A stretch of DNA of 64,000 nt. It comes from Nocardioides marmoribigeumensis. Lineage in GTDB: Bacteria > Actinomycetota > Actinomycetes > Propionibacteriales > Nocardioidaceae. How positions within the stretch are numbered: the first letter of the stretch is position 1; each line of letters begins with the position of its first letter. A program made the position numbers and the translations under genes. Positions 42,117-50,901 of this stretch are shown here, in pieces. The stretch covers positions 1,488,001-1,552,000 of the forward strand of contig NZ_JAVDYG010000001.1 of the NCBI RefSeq assembly GCF_031458325.1. Reading direction: 5' to 3'. The notes under the pieces are model-generated. The model ran no database searches. It worked only from the letters and a program-made list of their open reading frames with translations, and was not told the DNA's origin.

Positions 42117-43844
42117 ATGGCCCCAGCGCGCACGTGGTTCCACTCCGCCGTCGTCTACCAGGTCTACCCGCGCAGCTTCCAGGACTCCGACGGCGACGGG
42201 GTCGGTGACCTGCGCGGCATCATCGACCGGCTCGACCACCTGGCCACGCTCGGCGTCGACGTGCTGTGGCTCTCGCCGATCTACCCCTCGCCGCAGGACG
42301 ACAACGGCTACGACATCAGCGACTACCAGGACGTCGACCCGACGTTCGGGACTCTCGCCGACTTCGACGAGCTGGTCGAGCAGGCCCACGCCCGCGACCT
42401 CCGGATCGTGATGGACCTCGTGGTCAACCACACCTCCGACGAGCACCCGTGGTTCGTGGAGTCGCGCTCCTCGACCGACAACCCCAAGCGCGACTGGTAC
42501 TGGTGGCGCCCGCCGCGCGAGGGCCACTCCCCCGGAGAGCCGGGCGCCGAGCCGACCAACTGGCACTCGTTCTTCAGCGGCTCCACCTGGGAGCTCGACG
42601 AGGCCTCCGGCGAGTACTACCTGCACCTGTTCTCCCGCAAGCAGCCGGACCTCAACTGGGAGAACCCCGAGGTGCGCGGGGCCGTCCACTCGATGATGCG
42701 CTGGTGGCTCGACCGCGGCGTCGACGGCTTCCGCATGGACGTGATCAACATGATCTCCAAGCACCTGCCGCTGCAGGACGGCGAGCAGATCGGGGACGGC
42801 CCGTGGGGCGACGGGTCGCCGCACTACATCTGCGGGCCGCGCATCCACGAGTTCCTGCAGGAGATGCACCGCGAGGTCTTCGAGGGCCGCGGCGACCGGC
42901 TGCTCACCGTCGGCGAGATGCCGGCGGTGACGGTCGAGGACGCCGTGCTGTTCACGGATCCCGCGCGTCACGAGGTCGACATGGTCTTCCAGTTCGAGCA
43001 CGTCGGGCTCGACCACGGGGCCCACAAGTGGGACCACCGGCCGCTGCGCCTGGTCGACCTCAAGGAGTCGCTGGGCCGCTGGCAGGAGGGCCTCGCCGAG
43101 GCGGGCTGGAACAGCCTCTACTGGAACAACCACGACCAGCCGCGAGCCGTGTCCCGGTTCGGCGACGACGGTGAGTTCCGGGTCGAGTCGGCCAAGCTGC
43201 TGGCGACCGTGCTCCACCTGCACCGCGGGACGCCGTACGTCTACCAGGGCGAGGAGCTCGGCATGACCAACGTGCCGTTCGCCGACGCCTCGTCCTTCCG
43301 CGACATCGAGTCGGTCAACTACTTCCGCGACGCCACCGGACGTGGCCTGCTCGCCGAGGAGGTGCTCGACGCGCTGCGCATCGGCAGCCGCGACAACGCC
43401 CGCTCGCCGATGCAGTGGGACGCCTCCCCGCACGGCGGCTTCACCACCGGCGAGCCCTGGGCGCCCGTCCACCCCAACCACACGGAGGTCAACGCCGAGC
43501 AGGCGCTGGGCGACCCCGACTCGGTCTTCCACCACTACCGCCGGCTGGTCGAGCTGCGGCACACCGACCCGGTCGTCGCCGAGGGCGACTTCACGATGCT
43601 GCTGCCCGAGGACCCCGTGGTCTACGCGTTCACCCGCTCGCTGGAGGGGACGACGCTGCTCGTCGTCGCGAACTTCGGCGGGTCGGTCCACACCGTCGAG
43701 GGCCTGCCGGAGGAGTGGTCCTCGGCCGACCTGGTGCTGGGTTCCTACCCGGCCGGGTCGGAGGCGCCGGCAGCCGACGCGGGCCGGCTCGTGCTCCGGC
43801 CGTGGGAGGCACGGGTCCTGCGCGTCACCGGCCGGCGCCCCTGA
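42117..43844 (+). CDS. GH13 alpha-glucosidase (oligo-1,6-glucosidase-like)
   Basis: A 575-residue GH13 enzyme. VYQVYPRSFQDSDGDGVGDLRGI is at the N-terminus, then DLVVNHTSDEHPWF near residue 105. The catalytic nucleophile Asp is in GFRMDVINMI near 205, the acid/base Glu in LTVGEMPAV near 265, and the third carboxylate in NNHDQPR near 340. It cleaves terminal alpha-glucosidic bonds of maltose, isomaltose or trehalose-like sugars in the cytoplasm. No sugar transporter is adjacent. It is followed by a strong hairpin terminator. Confidence 0.93.
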   Translation: MAPARTWFHSAVVYQVYPRSFQDSDGDGVGDLRGIIDRLDHLATLGVDVLWLSPIYPSPQDDNGYDISDYQDVDPTFGTLADFDELVEQAHARDLRIVMDLVVNHTSDEHPWFVESRSSTDNPKRDWYWWRPPREGHSPGEPGAEPTNWHSFFSGSTWELDEASGEYYLHLFSRKQPDLNWENPEVRGAVHSMMRWWLDRGVDGFRMDVINMISKHLPLQDGEQIGDGPWGDGSPHYICGPRIHEFLQEMHREVFEGRGDRLLTVGEMPAVTVEDAVLFTDPARHEVDMVFQFEHVGLDHGAHKWDHRPLRLVDLKESLGRWQEGLAEAGWNSLYWNNHDQPRAVSRFGDDGEFRVESAKLLATVLHLHRGTPYVYQGEELGMTNVPFADASSFRDIESVNYFRDATGRGLLAEEVLDALRIGSRDNARSPMQWDASPHGGFTTGEPWAPVHPNHTEVNAEQALGDPDSVFHHYRRLVELRHTDPVVAEGDFTMLLPEDPVVYAFTRSLEGTTLLVVANFGGSVHTVEGLPEEWSSADLVLGSYPAGSEAPAADAGRLVLRPWEARVLRVTGRRP

Positions 43845-43853
43845 GCACCAAGA

Positions 43854-43882
43854 AGCCCCCGACCTCGCGGAGATCGGGGGCT
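43854..43882. terminator. Bidirectional hairpin terminator
   Basis: AGCCCCCGA (43854-43862) pairs perfectly with TCGGGGGCT (43874-43882) over an 11-base loop. It separates the plus-strand glucosidase from the minus-strand tRNA gene, so it can stop both. There is no T-run, as is usual for this GC content. Confidence 0.75.
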
Positions 43883-43887
43883 GCCTG

Positions 43888-43968
43888 TGGCAGGTGAAGG
43901 ATTCGAACCTTCGAAGCTTTCGCGACGGATTTACAGTCCGCTCCCATTGGCCGCTCGGGCAACCTGCC
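43888..43968 (-). tRNA. tRNA-Tyr (GTA anticodon)
   Basis: The minus strand folds into a class II tRNA. The acceptor stem is GGCAGGT/ACCTGCC with discriminator A. The anticodon loop CTGTAAA gives GTA (Tyr). A long variable arm and GGTTCGAATCC T-loop follow. CCA is not encoded. Length is 81 bases. Confidence 0.95.
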
Positions 43969-44058
43969 GGGTGTCGGACCCGGCTTGAGACCGGGATCGA
44001 CGACAAGGAAGGATAGCGCAGCACGCACTGCCGTCCGAATCCGGGAGGGACCGTCGCC

Positions 44059-44547
44059 ATGGCCGACTCGTCGTTCGACATCGTCAGCAAGATCGACCGC
44101 CAGGAGGTCGACAACGCGCTGTCCCAGACCGCCCGGGAGATCTCCCAGCGCTACGACTTCAAGGGCACCGGGGCCGAGATCAAGTGGTCCGGCGAGGCCA
44201 TCGAGATCGCCGCCAACGCCGACGACCGCGCGTCCGCGGTGCTCGACGTGTTCAAGGAGAAGCTGGTCAAGCGGCAGCAGTCGCTCAAGATCCTCGAGGC
44301 CTCCGAGCCGCGCCAGTCCGGGCGTGAGTCCAAGATCTCGGTCACGCTCAAGGAGGGCATCTCCCAGGAGCAGGCCAAGAAGATCGGCAAGCTCATCCGG
44401 GACGAGGGCCCCAAGAAGGTCAAGGTCCAGGTGCAGGGCGACGAGCTGCGCGTCTCGGCCCCCAGCCGCGACGCCCTGCAGGAGGTCATCGCCCTGGTCA
44501 AGGGGCAGGACTACGACTTCGCGGTGCAGTTCACCAACTACCGCTGA
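44059..44547 (+). CDS. yajQ: YajQ-family nucleotide-binding protein
   Basis: A 162-residue protein of the YajQ/UPF0234 family ([98 protein letters not shown]). Two RNP-like folds bind nucleotides; in some bacteria the protein is a c-di-GMP effector. It is the full normal length. A GGGAGGGA ribosome site precedes the ATG. It is followed by a GC hairpin at 44551-44570. Confidence 0.95.
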   Translation: MADSSFDIVSKIDRQEVDNALSQTAREISQRYDFKGTGAEIKWSGEAIEIAANADDRASAVLDVFKEKLVKRQQSLKILEASEPRQSGRESKISVTLKEGISQEQAKKIGKLIRDEGPKKVKVQVQGDELRVSAPSRDALQEVIALVKGQDYDFAVQFTNYR

Positions 44548-44550
44548 GCC

Positions 44551-44570
44551 CCGGCGGTCGACCCCGCCGG
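44551..44570. terminator. Hairpin after yajQ
   Basis: CCGGCGG (44551-44557) pairs with CCGCCGG (44564-44570) over a six-base loop, directly after the yajQ stop and 31 bases before the next gene. It is short and lacks a T-run, so termination is only probable. Confidence 0.45.
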
Positions 44571-44601
44571 AAATGTCGGTGGGTCCTGGTGGGATGAGGT
44601 C

Positions 44602-46053
44602 ATGACCGCAGCAGCCGCCACCGCCCTGGACCCCGAGTGGGTGCAGGCGTCGCTGGCGGCCGACGAGTCCGCGCGCGAGGGACGGTCCACGCTGCGGCGG
44701 GATCTGCTGGACCGGGTCGCCCAGCAGCACGCGACCATCCGTGCCGCCGAGGCCGACGAGCTGGTCACGGTCACCGAGTGGGCCGACCTGCACCGCGCCG
44801 ACGCAGCTGACCACCTGCTGACCGTCGCCGCGGGGGTCGGCCCCCGACCGCGCCTCGCCGCCTGGGACACCTGCCCGGTCGACCTGTCCGGCATCCCGGT
44901 CGACGAGTACGCCCTGGCCGAGCTCGCCACCACCCTCCAGGTCTCCGACACCATGGCGCGGGAGCTGACCGAGGACGCCCTGGAGCTGCGCGAGCGCCTG
45001 CCGCGGACCTGGGGCCGGATCGTGGCCCTGCAGGTCCCGGTGTGGAAGGCCCGCATCCTGGCCCGCCGCACCCGGCAGCTGTCCCCTGAGGCAGCCGACT
45101 ACCTCGACCGGCACCTCGCCGCGCACCTGCACAAGCTGTCGGCCGGCCGGATCAAGGCCGCCGCCGACGCCGCGGTGCTGCGCTTCGACCCCGACCGCGC
45201 CGCCGCCGACGCGGCGGAGGCCGGTGAACGACGCGGCGTGTGGTTCGACTTCGAGTCCGGTGAGGCTCTGGAGGGCGCGGCCGGCCCGGACGGCACCGGC
45301 CGGTTCAGCGGCGTGGCCGACCTGCCCGACGTGCTGGCCTTCAAGGACGCCCTGGAGGCCAAGGCGTCCGAGCTGGCGATCCTCGGCGACGAGTCGTCGG
45401 AGCAGGTCCGGATGTCCAAGGCGCTCGGGGTCCTCGCCGACCCGCAGCACGCCCTCGACCTCACCGCCACCGCCGCAGCCGTCGCGGAAGCCGACCCCGA
45501 CAGCGATGGGCGTGACCGTCGCCCGGCCCGCCGGCGCACGCCCCTGGGGCTGGACCGCACCATCCACATCCACCTGCACACCGCCACCGAGACCGCCCGG
45601 ATCCAGGCCTCGGGTCTCCCGGCTGCGGCGTCCCCGGTCAGCCGCGCCGCGGTCGAGCGGTGGATCGCCGAGCTCGCCCCCGGGGTGCGGGTCAAGGTCA
45701 CCCCGCTGGTCAACCTCAACGACCACGACGCCGTCGACGAGCACGAAGCACCGGAGCACATCAAGGTCCGCGTCGACGAGCGTGACCACGTCTGCGTCTT
45801 CCCCTACTGCACCCGCCGCGTCCGAGCCGACCGCGACCACATCGAGCCCTACCTCGACCCCGACGAGGGCGGACCACCGGGCCAGACCTCCGACCTCAAC
45901 CTCGCCAGGCTGTGCCGCTACCACCACCGCGTCAAGACACACGCGGGTTGGGCCTACCGGCGCCTCCCCTCCGAGCCCGGTGCCTACCAGTGGGTCTCGC
46001 CACTGGGCGACCACTTCCTCGTCGACGGCACCGGCACCACCCCCCTCACCTGA
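44602..46053 (+). CDS. DUF222 / HNH endonuclease protein (13E12-type)
   Basis: A 483-residue protein. The long helical DUF222 region (residues 40-300, including AAADAAVLRFDPDRAAADAAEAGE) is followed by an HNH nuclease at 395-450 (HVCVFPYCTRRVRADRDHIEPY ... TSDLNLARLCRYHHRVKTH). The C-x4-C and C-x2-HH residues would hold zinc and the DH/HH residues the catalytic site. These genes are multicopy in many actinobacteria and are sometimes called REP13E12 proteins, with suspected mobility and unknown role. Only this copy is in the window. Confidence 0.92.
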   Translation: MTAAAATALDPEWVQASLAADESAREGRSTLRRDLLDRVAQQHATIRAAEADELVTVTEWADLHRADAADHLLTVAAGVGPRPRLAAWDTCPVDLSGIPVDEYALAELATTLQVSDTMARELTEDALELRERLPRTWGRIVALQVPVWKARILARRTRQLSPEAADYLDRHLAAHLHKLSAGRIKAAADAAVLRFDPDRAAADAAEAGERRGVWFDFESGEALEGAAGPDGTGRFSGVADLPDVLAFKDALEAKASELAILGDESSEQVRMSKALGVLADPQHALDLTATAAAVAEADPDSDGRDRRPARRRTPLGLDRTIHIHLHTATETARIQASGLPAAASPVSRAAVERWIAELAPGVRVKVTPLVNLNDHDAVDEHEAPEHIKVRVDERDHVCVFPYCTRRVRADRDHIEPYLDPDEGGPPGQTSDLNLARLCRYHHRVKTHAGWAYRRLPSEPGAYQWVSPLGDHFLVDGTGTTPLT

Positions 46054-46269
46054 CCCCGCTCGGTCGGGCGCACGGCCTCGCCCGTCTGGCCCTGCCTGCG
46101 TCCGCTTCCTGGACTGGCTGCCGAGCCACGGGGCTCGTGGGCTGCGTCGTCGGGCTCGAGGTCGCGCACTGAGCGCAGACCTCCACTGCCCGGCAAGTCG
46201 AAGCGGGCTCACAGCCGGCGTCCACCGCTGGTCAGGTGCTCGACAGGTTGGGCTGCGCACCCTTGCGGC
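46054..46269. other. 216-base gap with no supported gene
   Basis: No ORF with family resemblance, terminator with T-run or clear promoter was found. The sequence is GC-rich and lacks the codon bias of the neighbours. It may be the decayed end of the HNH element. Confidence 0.4.
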
Positions 46270-47334
46270 ATGACCCTCACCGAGGTCGTCGTGGTCTCCG
46301 GCAGCTACGGCGCCGGCCACGACGTCGCCGCCGACGCGATCGAGCACCAGCTCCGCCGCGCCGGCCACGCCGTACGCCGTCTGGACGTGGCCGAGGAGCT
46401 GCCCTGGCGGCTCGGCCACCTGCTGCGGTGGCTGTACTTCTCCCAGCTGCGCCTGGCGCCCGGCAGCTGGCGCTCCACCCTCGGCTCCCTCGAGCGCGAC
46501 GGCCTCGCGCTGCGCGTCGTACGACGGCTGCTCAGTCTGCTCGGCGGCCACCTGGTCCGCGAGGTGGCGGGCGCGGGGCTGGTCGTCTCGACGCACCCCT
46601 TCGCCTCGCAGGCGCTGGGCGAGGCGCGGGCCCGTGGAGCGCTGGACGTGCCGGTCGTGACCTACCTGACCGATGCCTCCGTCCACCGGCTGTGGGTGCA
46701 CCCTGCGGTCGACCTGCACCTGGCGATCCACGAGGTCGCCGCCGGCCAGGCCCGCGCGCTCGGCGGGACCGCGGCCGCGGTGCACCCCGCGGTGCCGGAG
46801 CCTTCTGGGGCGGTGCCGGACGAGGCCCTTCCCTGGCCCGCCGGCCGGCCGGCCGCCCTCGTCGTCGGCGGCTCGCTCGGCATCGGCGACCTGCACCGCA
46901 GCGCCCTCGACCTGCTCGCGACCGGGCTCGTGACCCCGGTGGTGGCCTGCGGGACCAACGACCGGCTGCGGGAGCAGGTCGCCGCCGAGCCCGGCGTGGT
47001 CGCGCTCGGCTGGCGCGACGACCTGCCGGCCCTCATGGCCGCGGCCGCCTGCGTGGTGCAGAACGCCGGCGGGATGAGCTCGCTGGAGTCCCTGACCGCT
47101 GGCACCCCCACGCTGACCTACCGGCCGATCGCGGGCCACGGGGAGAGCAACGCCGCGGCGCTCGACCGGGCCGGGCTCGTGCCGTGGGTCGCCGACACCG
47201 AGGCGTTGCGCAGTGCGCTCGGCCGCGTGCTCCTGACCCGGCGCTGCGCCGACCTGCCGTCGGCCCCGTCGGTCGTGGAGACCCTGGAGACCGTCGGCCT
47301 GCTGACCGGCGTCCCGACCCTGGTGGCCGCATGA
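46270..47334 (+). CDS. MurG/diacylglycerol-glucosyltransferase-like glycosyltransferase
   Basis: A 354-residue GT-B enzyme. VSGSYGAGHDVAADAIEHQL near the N-terminus is the GHxxAA acceptor motif of the MGDG synthase/MurG group. LVVSTHPFASQALGEARARG follows. The C-terminal half binds UDP-sugar (ALVVGGSLGIGDL, VVQNAGGMSSLESLTAGTPTLTYRPIAGHGESNA). It probably glycosylates a membrane lipid. Its stop overlaps the polysaccharide deacetylase start (ATGA), so the two act together on the cell envelope. Confidence 0.87.
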   Translation: MTLTEVVVVSGSYGAGHDVAADAIEHQLRRAGHAVRRLDVAEELPWRLGHLLRWLYFSQLRLAPGSWRSTLGSLERDGLALRVVRRLLSLLGGHLVREVAGAGLVVSTHPFASQALGEARARGALDVPVVTYLTDASVHRLWVHPAVDLHLAIHEVAAGQARALGGTAAAVHPAVPEPSGAVPDEALPWPAGRPAALVVGGSLGIGDLHRSALDLLATGLVTPVVACGTNDRLREQVAAEPGVVALGWRDDLPALMAAAACVVQNAGGMSSLESLTAGTPTLTYRPIAGHGESNAAALDRAGLVPWVADTEALRSALGRVLLTRRCADLPSAPSVVETLETVGLLTGVPTLVAA

Positions 47335-48092
47335 GGTCGCTGCTGGGCACCGCCACGCTGGCCGCCCTCGCCGCCCCCGCGCTGCCCTCACCCGCCTCGT
47401 GGGGCCCGGTCCGCACCGCGCTGACCCCGGCCGTGTGCACGCCGGCGCTGTCCGGGTTGTCGGACCGGCCCCACGTCGCCCTGACCTTCGACGACGGCCC
47501 CGACCGCCGGTCGACCCCGCTGTTCCTCCGCACGCTCGACCGGCTCGGCGTGCGCGCCACGTTCTTCGTCCTCGGCCGGCACCTCGCCGACCACGGCCTC
47601 GTCGGCGAGATGGCGGCGGCCGGCCACGAGGTCGGCGTGCACGGCTGGGACCACCGTCCCGCCTCGCTGCACGGCCCGCGCCGCCTGCGTGACGACGTCG
47701 CCCGCACCCGCGACCTCGTCGAGGACGCGACCGGCCGGCCCGTGCAGTGGCACCGCCCGCCGTACGGCGTGATCACCGGCGCCTCGACCTGGGCCGCCGG
47801 ACAGGCCGGGCTGCGCACCGTGCTGTGGTCGGCGTGGGGCCGCGACTGGGAGCGCCGGGCGACTCCGAGCACCGTCGTCGCGCTCGTGGAGCAGCAGCTC
47901 GAGCCCGGCGGCACCGTGCTGCTCCACGACTCCGACCGCACCTCGGCCCCCGGCTCGTGGCGCACGACGCTGCGCGCGGTCGAGCAGCTCGTGCCGCAGT
48001 GGCTCGACCGCGGCCTCGCCGTCGGGCCGCTCGCCGACCACTGGGGCGGCTACGACACCAGGAGGTCCTCGCTGTCGACGACGTCGGCATAG
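47331..48092 (+). CDS. Secreted polysaccharide deacetylase (NodB domain)
   Basis: A 253-residue CE4 enzyme. A short hydrophobic N-terminus (MRSLLGTATLAALAAPALPSPA) could be a signal peptide. The NodB motifs are TFDDGPD (catalytic base and metal Asp), HGWDH (metal His pair), RPPYG, and LLHDS near the C-terminus. It removes N- or O-acetyl groups from cell-wall polysaccharide. Its 3' end overlaps the convergent hydrolase gene by 43 bases. Confidence 0.9.
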   Translation: MRSLLGTATLAALAAPALPSPASWGPVRTALTPAVCTPALSGLSDRPHVALTFDDGPDRRSTPLFLRTLDRLGVRATFFVLGRHLADHGLVGEMAAAGHEVGVHGWDHRPASLHGPRRLRDDVARTRDLVEDATGRPVQWHRPPYGVITGASTWAAGQAGLRTVLWSAWGRDWERRATPSTVVALVEQQLEPGGTVLLHDSDRTSAPGSWRTTLRAVEQLVPQWLDRGLAVGPLADHWGGYDTRRSSLSTTSA

Positions 48093-48595
48093 CTGCCGTC
48101 GATCGCGGCGAGGAACGCCGCGTGCACGTCGGCGCCCGGGACGGCGCGGCCACGGTGCTCGAGGCCGACAGCGGCGCAGGCGTCGCCGACGACCGTCACG
48201 GTGTGGCCGAGGTCCGAGGCGGCTCGCACGCTCGCGTCGATGCACAGGTTGGTCTGCATGCCGACCACCACGAGGTGGTCGACGTCGAGGTCGTCGAGCA
48301 GCTCGTCCAGGCCGGTGCCGAGGAACGCGTTGGGGCTGGCCTTCTGCACGACCGGCTCCCCCTCGATCGGGGCGACCAGCGGGTGGATCTCGACGCCCTC
48401 GGTGCCGCGGACGAAGAACGGCGCGTCCGGGGAGGCCATCACGTGCTGCACGTGCACGACCGGGAGGCCGGCCGCGCGGAAGCGACCGAGCACCTCCGCC
48501 GCGCGCTGCGCTGCGTCCTCCGGGTCCACAAGCGGGAACGCGCCGCCCGGGAAGTAGTCGTTCTGGATGTCGATGACCATCAGTCCGCTCGCCAC
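48050..48595 (-). CDS. Isochorismatase-like cysteine hydrolase
   Basis: A 181-residue protein of the isochorismatase/nicotinamidase family. The catalytic Asp is in MVIDIQNDYF, Lys in VVQKASPNAF and Cys in GMQTNLCIDASVRAASDLG, giving a complete triad. HVQHVMASPDAPFF is the metal/substrate region. The substrate is unknown. GTG 48595 (VASGLMVIDIQND) is preferred; ATG 48580 is possible. It is divergent from the Rox-like gene. Confidence 0.87.
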   Translation of the reverse strand: MASGLMVIDIQNDYFPGGAFPLVDPEDAAQRAAEVLGRFRAAGLPVVHVQHVMASPDAPFFVRGTEGVEIHPLVAPIEGEPVVQKASPNAFLGTGLDELLDDLDVDHLVVVGMQTNLCIDASVRAASDLGHTVTVVGDACAAVGLEHRGRAVPGADVHAAFLAAIDGSYADVVDSEDLLVS

Positions 48596-48616
48596 TTCCA
48601 ACGTATAGACGCCAGG

Positions 48617-48652
48617 GGGGCTTGAAACAAGGGCGGGGGGAGGGTCCAGACT
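48617..48652 (+). promoter_or_regulatory. RAE-like element and promoter of the rifampicin monooxygenase-like gene
   Basis: GGGGCTTGAAACAAGGGC (48617-48634) matches the rifamycin-associated element as I remember it (GGGGCTTGCGGCAAGGCCC) except in the three-base centre and near the right end. TTGAAA (48622-48627) inside it can serve as a -35 box and CAGACT (48647-48652) as a -10 box, eight bases before the ATG. Confidence 0.65.
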
Positions 48653-48660
48653 CGCCCGCC

Positions 48661-50070
48661 ATGACGTACGACGCGCAGGTGCTGGTGGTCGGAGCGGGCC
48701 CGACGGGGATGACCCTCGCCGCGGAACTGAGGTTCCAGGGGGTCCCGGTCACCGTCCTGGAGCGGGACCTCGAGCCGACCCCGCAGGTGCGGTCCCTCGG
48801 CCTGCACGCACGCACCCTGGAGGTGCTGGCGATGCGCGGCATCCTCCCGCGCTTCCTGGACCTCGGGACGACGTACCCCGTCGGCGGGGTGTTCGCCGGG
48901 GTCGGCGCCGGGCGCCCGCTCGAGCTCGCCGGCCGCCACGCGCACGTGCTCGGGATCCCGCAGACCACGACCGACCGGCTGCTCGAGGAGTGGGCCGTGG
49001 GTCTCGGCGCCGACCTGCGGCGAGGGGCCGAGGTGGTCGCGATCGCCCAGGACGACGCCGGGGTCGACGTCACGCTCGCCGACGGCTCGACCCTGCGGGC
49101 GGCGTACGTCGTGGGGTGCGACGGCGGGCGGAGCACCGTCCGTCGGCTGCTCGGCATCGGGTTCCCCGGCGAGCCCGCGCGGTCGGAGTGGCTGCTCACC
49201 GAGGCCGAGGTCGGGGTGACCCCCGAGGAGGTGACCGCCGCGATGGCGCAGGCGACCCCCGGGCGCGGCGGTGTGGGGCCCGCTCCGCACGCGCCGGGCA
49301 CCTACCGCGTCGTCCTGCTGACCGACGAGGTCGCGCCGCGGGACGCGCCCCCGCCGACCCTCGACGACGTCAGGGCCCAGCTGCACAAGGCGATCGGCAC
49401 CGACCTGGGTCTCCACTCGCCGCGGTTCGTCAGCCGGTTCGGGGACGCGACGCGGCTCGCCGAGCGCTACCGCTCGGGCCGCGTGCTGCTCGCCGGCGAC
49501 GCCGCGCACATCCACCCCCCGGTCGGGGGGCAGGGCCAGAACCTCGGCATCCAGGACGCGGTCAACCTCGGGTGGAAGCTCGCCGCCGCACTGCGCGGCC
49601 ACGACGTGCTCGACACCTACCAGGCCGAGCGTCGGCCGGTCGCCGCCGACGTCCTCGACACCACGCGGGTGCTGCGCGTGCTGATGTGGGGCGGGGCCGA
49701 CGGCGCGGCCGTGCGGTCGCTGCTGACCGAGCTCACGGCGTACGACGGCGTGCACCGGCACCTGGTCGAGAAGGTCACGCGCACGGCCACGCGCTACGAC
49801 CTCGGCGCCGAGGACCCGCTGGTGGGCCGGGCGCTGCCCGACCTCGAGGTGGGCGCGGGCACGCTGTTCGACCTGACCCACGAGGGCCGGTGGCTGCTGC
49901 TCGACCCGGCCGGCCGGCACGCGCCGGACCGCCACGGCGTCGACCACGTCGTCGCCGACTGCCCCGCGCTGCCCGCCCCCGCCGTGCTGCTGCGTCCGGA
50001 CGGGCACGTCGCGTGGGCCGGCGACGGCGACCTGACCGAGATCCTCGACCGGTGGGTCGGTCGCGGCTAG
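48661..50070 (+). CDS. rox: Rifampicin monooxygenase-like FAD enzyme (Rox/Iri family)
   Basis: A 469-residue group A flavin monooxygenase. The FAD motif GAGPTGMTLAAELRFQGVPVTVLERD is at residues 9-34, the DG motif CDGGRSTVRRLLGI at 155-168, and GDAAHIHPPVGGQGQNLGIQDAVNLGWKLA near 279. The whole sequence tracks Rox from Streptomyces venezuelae (SRFGDATRLAERYR, HGVDHVV, AVLLRPDGHVAWAG). That family hydroxylates rifampicin and inactivates it. With the RAE-like element upstream, rifamycin-inducible resistance is the best hypothesis; other aromatic substrates cannot be excluded. Confidence 0.85.
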   Translation: MTYDAQVLVVGAGPTGMTLAAELRFQGVPVTVLERDLEPTPQVRSLGLHARTLEVLAMRGILPRFLDLGTTYPVGGVFAGVGAGRPLELAGRHAHVLGIPQTTTDRLLEEWAVGLGADLRRGAEVVAIAQDDAGVDVTLADGSTLRAAYVVGCDGGRSTVRRLLGIGFPGEPARSEWLLTEAEVGVTPEEVTAAMAQATPGRGGVGPAPHAPGTYRVVLLTDEVAPRDAPPPTLDDVRAQLHKAIGTDLGLHSPRFVSRFGDATRLAERYRSGRVLLAGDAAHIHPPVGGQGQNLGIQDAVNLGWKLAAALRGHDVLDTYQAERRPVAADVLDTTRVLRVLMWGGADGAAVRSLLTELTAYDGVHRHLVEKVTRTATRYDLGAEDPLVGRALPDLEVGAGTLFDLTHEGRWLLLDPAGRHAPDRHGVDHVVADCPALPAPAVLLRPDGHVAWAGDGDLTEILDRWVGRG

Positions 50071-50079
50071 CGTGTGGCG

Positions 50080-50664
50080 ATGGACCTCTCGGACCTCACC
50101 GTCGTGCCACTCTCCCCCGACACGTGGGACGCCTTCGAGGCGCTCGTCGAGCGCCACAACGGCATCTTCAGTGGGTGCTGGTGCACCTGGTTCACCTCGC
50201 TCGAGCGGGACCCCGAGCGCACCTACGAGTCCAACCGCGAGCTCAAGCGCACGCTCGTCCACAAGGACCGCAACCACGCGGCGCTGGTGATGGACGGTGA
50301 CGAGGCGGTCGCGTGGGCGGAGTACGGCCCGCCCTGCGAGCTGCCCAACATCCATCACCGCAAGCAGTACGACGAGACCAAGGACCGCGACCCCGACTGG
50401 CGGATCACCTGCATCTTCGTCGACCGCCGCTACCGCCGCTCCGGCGTCGCGAAGCTCGCGCTCCAGGGCGCGCTCGACCTGATCGCGGCCTCCGGGGGCG
50501 GGCTGGTCGAGGGCTACCCCCACGAGCGGCCGACCAAGAAGGTCTCCTCGTCGTTCCTCTACAACGGCACGCGGCCGATGTACGAGGCGGCGGGGTTCAC
50601 CTTCGACCGGTCCAAGGGGCTCAAGAACACGGTCATGCGGCGTGAGGTCGCGCCCGCCGGCTGA
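50080..50664 (+). CDS. GNAT-family N-acetyltransferase
   Basis: A 194-residue acetyltransferase. The core has the acetyl-CoA region CIFVDRRYRRSGVAKLALQGALDLIAA near 110-136 (R-x-x-G-x-A variant) and a closing NGTRPMYEAAGFTF motif. WCTWFTSLERDPERTYESNRELKR near 35 resembles GNATs that act on small amines. The substrate is unknown. It begins nine bases after the Rox-like stop and is probably co-transcribed. ATG 50080 is chosen; GTG 50074 is two codons upstream. It is followed by a hairpin terminator. Confidence 0.85.
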   Translation: MDLSDLTVVPLSPDTWDAFEALVERHNGIFSGCWCTWFTSLERDPERTYESNRELKRTLVHKDRNHAALVMDGDEAVAWAEYGPPCELPNIHHRKQYDETKDRDPDWRITCIFVDRRYRRSGVAKLALQGALDLIAASGGGLVEGYPHERPTKKVSSSFLYNGTRPMYEAAGFTFDRSKGLKNTVMRREVAPAG

Positions 50665-50671
50665 CGGAGCG

Positions 50672-50705
50672 GAGCCCCTGGTCACCACGTGGCGACGAGG
50701 GGCTC
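50672..50705. terminator. Hairpin terminator after the GNAT gene
   Basis: GAGCCCCT (50672-50679) pairs perfectly with AGGGGCTC (50698-50705). It ends the Rox-GNAT transcript. The following 195 bases to 50901 contain no supported gene. Confidence 0.65.
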
Positions 50706-50901
50706 CTGCAGGCCGGACGGCTCGAGCAACGCCGTGTCCATCGAGCCGCTTGGGAGGTTCGTCCCGAGCACCGACGGCGTGTCCCCCCGGGGAGCCGACC
50801 ATCCCAGCCCGAGAGGCTAGGGCGACCCCCGGGAGTGACGCATCCGTTCCCGATCGCGGGCTGGACCACCGGGGCCACGGGCGGGTGAGTGGCCCCGATC
50901 C

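Noticed and set aside
43825-47391. A minus-strand open frame of 1188 codons opposite yajQ and the HNH gene
   Set aside because: It overlaps the tRNA, yajQ and HNH genes, which are certain. It is a stop-free shadow.
48050-48601. A TTG start at 48601 for the isochorismatase-like gene
   Set aside because: GTG 48595 and ATG 48580 lie just downstream, and the conserved domain begins at MVIDIQND. A TTG start is not needed.
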